A stretch of 64,000 nt of DNA from Schizochytrium sp. TIO01 (Eukaryota > Sar > Bigyra > Thraustochytrida > Thraustochytriidae), in assembly GCA_004764695.1 (NCBI GenBank), contig SMSO01000035.1, forward strand, positions 4,221,040-4,285,039, read 5' to 3'. Below, one piece after another: positions 60,206-64,000 of this stretch. Each line of letters opens with the position of its first letter. Within the stretch, counting starts at the first letter, position 1. Under the pieces are notes generated by a model, which worked only from the letters and a program-made list of their open reading frames with translations, had not been told where the DNA came from and did not search any database. The position numbers and the translations under genes are program-made.

Positions 60206-62974
60206 CAGAGTGAAAATGACAAAACCAAACAGCGTCAGAGTAGGTACCATTCATTACCTACATGGTCGCACTTTTTCCCTCGAGGTACATAGCAGAAAGT
60301 ACTAGGAAGCGGGTAGTAGAAGGAAGTTACACAACACCAAAACCACAAGACAGACGGGAGAATGCATGCGCTAATGGCTGACGAAGCGGGCATCGCCGAG
60401 AGGTCCACTGCGCGAAGCTGATAGTCGCGAGGTCGCCTCAAGATCCACGCACGCCCAATCTCCTTGACGGCGAGCCTCAGCTTTGCTCCTTTGCTTGCTT
60501 GCAGAGGGAATCGTGGCAGCAGCTTAAAGAACTTAGACCCCAAAGGGGGGGGGGGACCGAATGCACGTGTCGCTGGGAGAGAGAATCCATTTACGAAGGA
60601 GCGATCGCTGAAAATGGAGGATCGTGCTCGAGTTTGAGGCGGTTTGAGGAATCGACTGACGCTGATGGAGATTGGGTCGCCCCAGCAGAGCGGACGCTGG
60701 ACGTGCTGGGCATTTTGGCAGTGCCAAGATCTGCGACTGCACGACCAAGAGCGGCAATGTTGGCGGCGAAAGATAGGTTTTGCAGCTCAAGGTTTAGAAG
60801 GATGCACGCTTTTAGGGGCGACTTGCTTGCAGCAGCTCGAGGTTTGCTTCTGAGGCAAGCGAGAGATCACCGTGTGCGTGCGTGCGTGCGCTTGGGGTGC
60901 TTAGGTGCAGGATTGGCGGCCTGGAAGATCAAAGTTTGGTTGGGGGTACCAGGTTATTTGTGTGCGGTTGAAGGTTGAAAGAGCAAGCTAGTGGCTATCC
61001 CGTTTGCCTCCAGCGCAGTGGCCATGTTGGTCTGCTGGAAATGGCGGCTCTAAGTCGGGTCGCTAGAAGAAAGCGTCTGGAAACTAAAGCTTACGCGGGC
61101 TTAATCTGGATTGAGATTACAAGTTGCCATGGAGCTGCCACCGTTGAGGCCTCGCCACTTCCTATTTATCGCAGAAACATCCTGACCATCGTGACGCTGT
61201 CCATTCTTCCCTACTGCAATCGTCGAACTCTGTGTTGTTTGCCCTCCCTACATAAAGTCGCGTAGGTCGTGGAAGCCTCAGAGGCCGTGGCAACTGGCGA
61301 CATATTGGAACCGAGAGAGGAAAGCAAAGCCCTAAGTGGAGCCTAGTATTGTATGTGCATGGCATCATGATACGTGTGTATTTTTGATGAAACCGAAGCA
61401 ATCGATGCTTTGATAATAGGGGCCGACCCCAGCTCTTCGAGTGAGGTGCTTCGAGTAAGGGAAGCACCTCTTGCTCGGCAGACTTCGACGCGATTAGAAA
61501 GAGGGACCTGCACGTTCATTGTTAGTACACACGACATTTCTGTGGACAGGGTTTCGAAACAATGATATTGACTAATGTATTTCGTAGTATTAGGATGTTG
61601 TCAGACCGAATTTTATGAATACGTTTCAAGTCGCCGGATATCGTTTGAGTTAAAGATGTGGCAGCCCTAGCTCACTGCTGAAAGGTGAAACTGATTAGCG
61701 TGAGGTTGACTGTAAAGATGAAGGCAAGAAGCTTGATGAAGGTTATAAGAAGGTTGATTTAAGTGTTAGCGAACTGCTGTCCTGGGGAATGAATTCCAGG
61801 ACAGATGGATTCATGTAGTAATTTAGGGAGATTAAGACATTCTTGAATGTGGTTAGAGATAATGAATGTGGTTAGAGATAATCGATGGGGTTAGGTTATC
61901 CAACCTTCTCCAACCATCGATCCAAGCTAAACCAAGCTTGGGTGTCGGTGATGTGTATTCACACTTCTAGTTCTTGGCTTCAGCAGCCACATAAGTCTGG
62001 CTGCTTATTCTTATTCTAATGTAAACCTTATTTCCAATGGGTTTTACAAAGGGACACCAAGAACTCTGGCAATGTCTTGTCCACTAGTTCCTTCGATTGG
62101 AGATCTCAGCACTCACATTCTTGTGGCATCGCGCGTCTCTCCTCCTCCGTTCACTAGCTCATTCAGAGCACAATTAGAATGGGGGTTTATCCTATTTCCA
62201 TAAAGTCTACAATGTGCTAGGTACAACACCAAATGACCTCCTACTACCCTGCTGACTCGTGTTGCAATCGTCAGGTAATGAGCGATTATGTAACTTATTT
62301 GCTGCCGATAGAAGCGGCTAGAATTTGATTGTTAACCAAACACAGGCCTCCTTCGTTTCCAGAACGAGGGCATGTAACGTGTGCGAAGTGATGGCGAGGA
62401 TAAAGAAAAGACGACGAAGGTGAACACAATGAAGGATAATGAAGGAAATGTCTACATAGGTGGACCATCGTGCATCCCGCTCCACCACATCGCTGTTGAC
62501 TTCGAGGCTTCCCAGCTTTCAACTGTGTTTTGCATTGCTCCCAACCTTGCAGAACTTCTTCGCTCGTGGCATTTCGCTGTCTACAAGTGAATGTTCTTTC
62601 GTCAGCTCCGCTTCTCTCCGAGTTGCCTCCTCCCTGCATTGTGTCCTCGCTGCACTGCAAAGTTGCACTGCAATGGCTTGCTGTGCTTGACCCAAATTGC
62701 TGTGCGTGCTACATACAAAGTACATAGGCTAAAGCACTCGCAGGGAATATGGTACCGCGTAGTATCTTCTTTCGAGAGAGCTCTAACTAGGCCTGGCTAG
62801 CGCCTTGCTAGCAGAAAGAGAGCAAATCTATTTCCATGAGATTTTCAAGAGTTGTTCTTCGTATTACAATTGATTTGGAGTCTAAGTGAATGAATGCACA
62901 GATGACGAATAGGGACCTAATCGAAGTAGAATCCTCCTCCCAAGGACGCAGAGCAGCAACCAGCGAGCGCAGGG
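60206..62974. other. Region without a supported gene
   Basis: GC-rich at about 60340-61260 with a G9 run near 60547, then AT-richer. A tandem 19-bp repeat and a hairpin lie at 61845-61921. The open frames have no recognisable product. Confidence 0.45.
61845..61921. repeat. 19-bp tandem duplication and adjacent hairpin
   Basis: GAATGTGGTTAGAGATAAT occurs twice in direct contact (61845-61863, 61864-61882). It runs into an inverted repeat with outer arms ATCGATGG/CCATCGAT (61881-61888, 61914-61921) and inner GGTTAGG/CCAACC. Confidence 0.85.
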
Positions 62975-64000
62975 ATGCAGGTGGCGGACACGTCGGACGC
63001 TCCAAGCGGGCCCGGGACCAGCTCGGGCGGCTTGGACTTTGCCGGCGAGGCTGCCAGCGGAGTCCCCTTAGGGGAGGAAAGTGGAGCTGATGCCAGGGAC
63101 GAGAAAGATGAGGGTAACACGGATCTTGGGACTGGAGAACATGGAGAAGAAGACACCGGAGAAACAAGGAAAGCGGCTGAAGCCATGACATCTAGCCGCA
63201 CTGTGGCGGCAAAGGAAGGGGGAGATGACGAGGGAAACGTTGAGGACACGATTGAGAGCCCTGATAAGAATGGTGGTGGTGGAAGGAGTAATATTCTGGA
63301 TGGGGACAAGGGTCGTGATCCTACGCTAGGTGACGAAGATGGAAACGAAGATGTAGAAGCATCCGATGAAGAAGACGATGATGAGGAGAACCTCGGCGCA
63401 GCGTTGTTTGCCGATAAACTTATTGAAGAGCTGAAAAGAGAAAACCCACCCCTAGTACCGCGTGCACCGAATTTGCGAGCAGTTTTAGGACTCGCGGATG
63501 ACGTGCTACTTGTGAGGACCGCAGACCTTGTTCGAAAAGCCATGGACGAGCTCGCGCTTGCTCTACACTGGCATCTACTATACACACTCGTGCACTCAGC
63601 GTGGCATGCGCATCGGCACTCCAATCTGCATCTTGGGGTAATTCGATTTCGCGGAAAGTCGCTAGTACAACCAGTCCGAGGGCGACAACCTCGTGGGAAA
63701 CGCCCTCCCCCCCCTGAGGTTGAGCTTCGTGTGCAGGAAGATGCAAATGGGAATGTATACATCGAAGGTCTTGAGGAGTTCCAACAAATACAGTCTTTGG
63801 ATCTTCGAGTTCTATTGAGTCACGTTGTCCGTGTAAATACAACCTCGCGTGGCATGTGGACCTTTAAACACCGTCATACAACAGAAACCTACTACCCACA
63901 AAATATAGTACGCCTGGCACAGTTGTTGGGCACTTGTGCAAACTTTTTTTCGCATCGAAATGCAGTTGTTCCCCGCACTGTATCCGATAATCCTACTGAC
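62975..64000 (+). CDS. Uncharacterised acidic protein, 3' end outside window
   Basis: 342 codons open to the window edge. The first ATG after an in-frame TAG at 62927 is at 62975. Residues 1-155 are low complexity, rich in Gly, Asp and Glu, ending DEEDDDEENLG. From there the sequence looks structured (ALFADKLIEELKRENPPLVP, then ADLVRKAMDELALALHWHLL), followed by a basic link (GRQPRGKRPPPP) and IEGLEEFQQIQSLDLRVLLS. I recognise no family. The antisense frame at 62917-63762 is a Ser/Pro-rich shadow of it. Confidence 0.6.
   Translation, partial: MQVADTSDAPSGPGTSSGGLDFAGEAASGVPLGEESGADARDEKDEGNTDLGTGEHGEEDTGETRKAAEAMTSSRTVAAKEGGDDEGNVEDTIESPDKNGGGGRSNILDGDKGRDPTLGDEDGNEDVEASDEEDDDEENLGAALFADKLIEELKRENPPLVPRAPNLRAVLGLADDVLLVRTADLVRKAMDELALALHWHLLYTLVHSAWHAHRHSNLHLGVIRFRGKSLVQPVRGRQPRGKRPPPPEVELRVQEDANGNVYIEGLEEFQQIQSLDLRVLLSHVVRVNTTSRGMWTFKHRHTTETYYPQNIVRLAQLLGTCANFFSHRNAVVPRTVSDNPTD

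Noticed and set aside
59884-60254. Phe/Val-rich frames over the tetranucleotide array
   Set aside because: Artefact of GAAACAAAC units in the antisense; no protein family.
62917-63762. 281-codon antisense frame at the right edge
   Set aside because: Ser/Pro-rich shadow of the acidic ORF on the + strand, whose sense frame has better composition.

Overview
This is a nuclear genome window from a ciliated microbial eukaryote. Most genes are long and uninterrupted, with short GT-AG introns in a few. Intergenic DNA is AT-rich with many simple repeats. The set of an intraflagellar-transport dynein, an intron-bearing elongator tRNA-Met and duplicated long cytochromes P450 fits a heterotrophic stramenopile, possibly a labyrinthulomycete. 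That placement is an inference; no marker gene here settles it. LAYOUT: 2-7027 (+) is the 3' two thirds of a cytoplasmic dynein-2 heavy chain, cut by the window edge. 7286-8144 (-) is a two-exon TRAPPC5/Trs31 gene that I rebuilt across a split codon. 10552-12256 (+) is a TMEM104-like transporter whose frame changes once. 12604-19593 holds ten tRNA-Met(CAT) loci: eight identical mature sequences, one variant and one decayed copy. A probable decayed protein gene lies among them. 20205-21059 (+) is a sphingomyelin-synthase-like PAP2_C protein without its catalytic histidines. It converges on a DNAJC9-like J-protein carrying a Tudor-like domain (21414-22592, -). Two tandem 573-residue P450 paralogues follow (23291-25012 and 25980-27701, both -). 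A repeat-rich 5 kb gap leads to coronin (32658-35094, +, one 1.1 kb intron). Then come a carnitine acetyltransferase with both mitochondrial-type and peroxisomal signals (36742-38724, -), an RGG-rich RNA-binding protein (43041-44327, -) and an M20 amidohydrolase (45562-46968, +). Next are a long acidic coiled-coil gene with three frame breaks (51109-54588, +), an LRR plus PARP-fold-like protein (54929-57001, -) and an R2R3-type MYB factor (57877-59277, -). An acidic ORF (62975-64000, +) runs off the right edge. MAIN SIGNAL: eight tRNA-Met copies each have a TATA-like element 64-67 bp upstream of the tRNA, 27-30 bp before a conserved module. That module is always exactly 37 nt long and can form a GAGTC-N6-GACTC hairpin. 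The geometry suggests TATA-directed transcription of a pre-tRNA with a structured 37-nt 5' leader. Two leader subfamilies differ in loop and tail but keep the stem. I know of no described tRNA family with this design, but novelty has to be tested. The protein genes form no operon-like unit. They are ordinary neighbours in cilia, trafficking, lipid and acyl metabolism, cytoskeleton and transcription. GC-rich islands between simple repeats (near 29.6-30.2, 39.2-41.3, 48.5-50.9 and 60.3-61.2 kb) hold no gene I can support.
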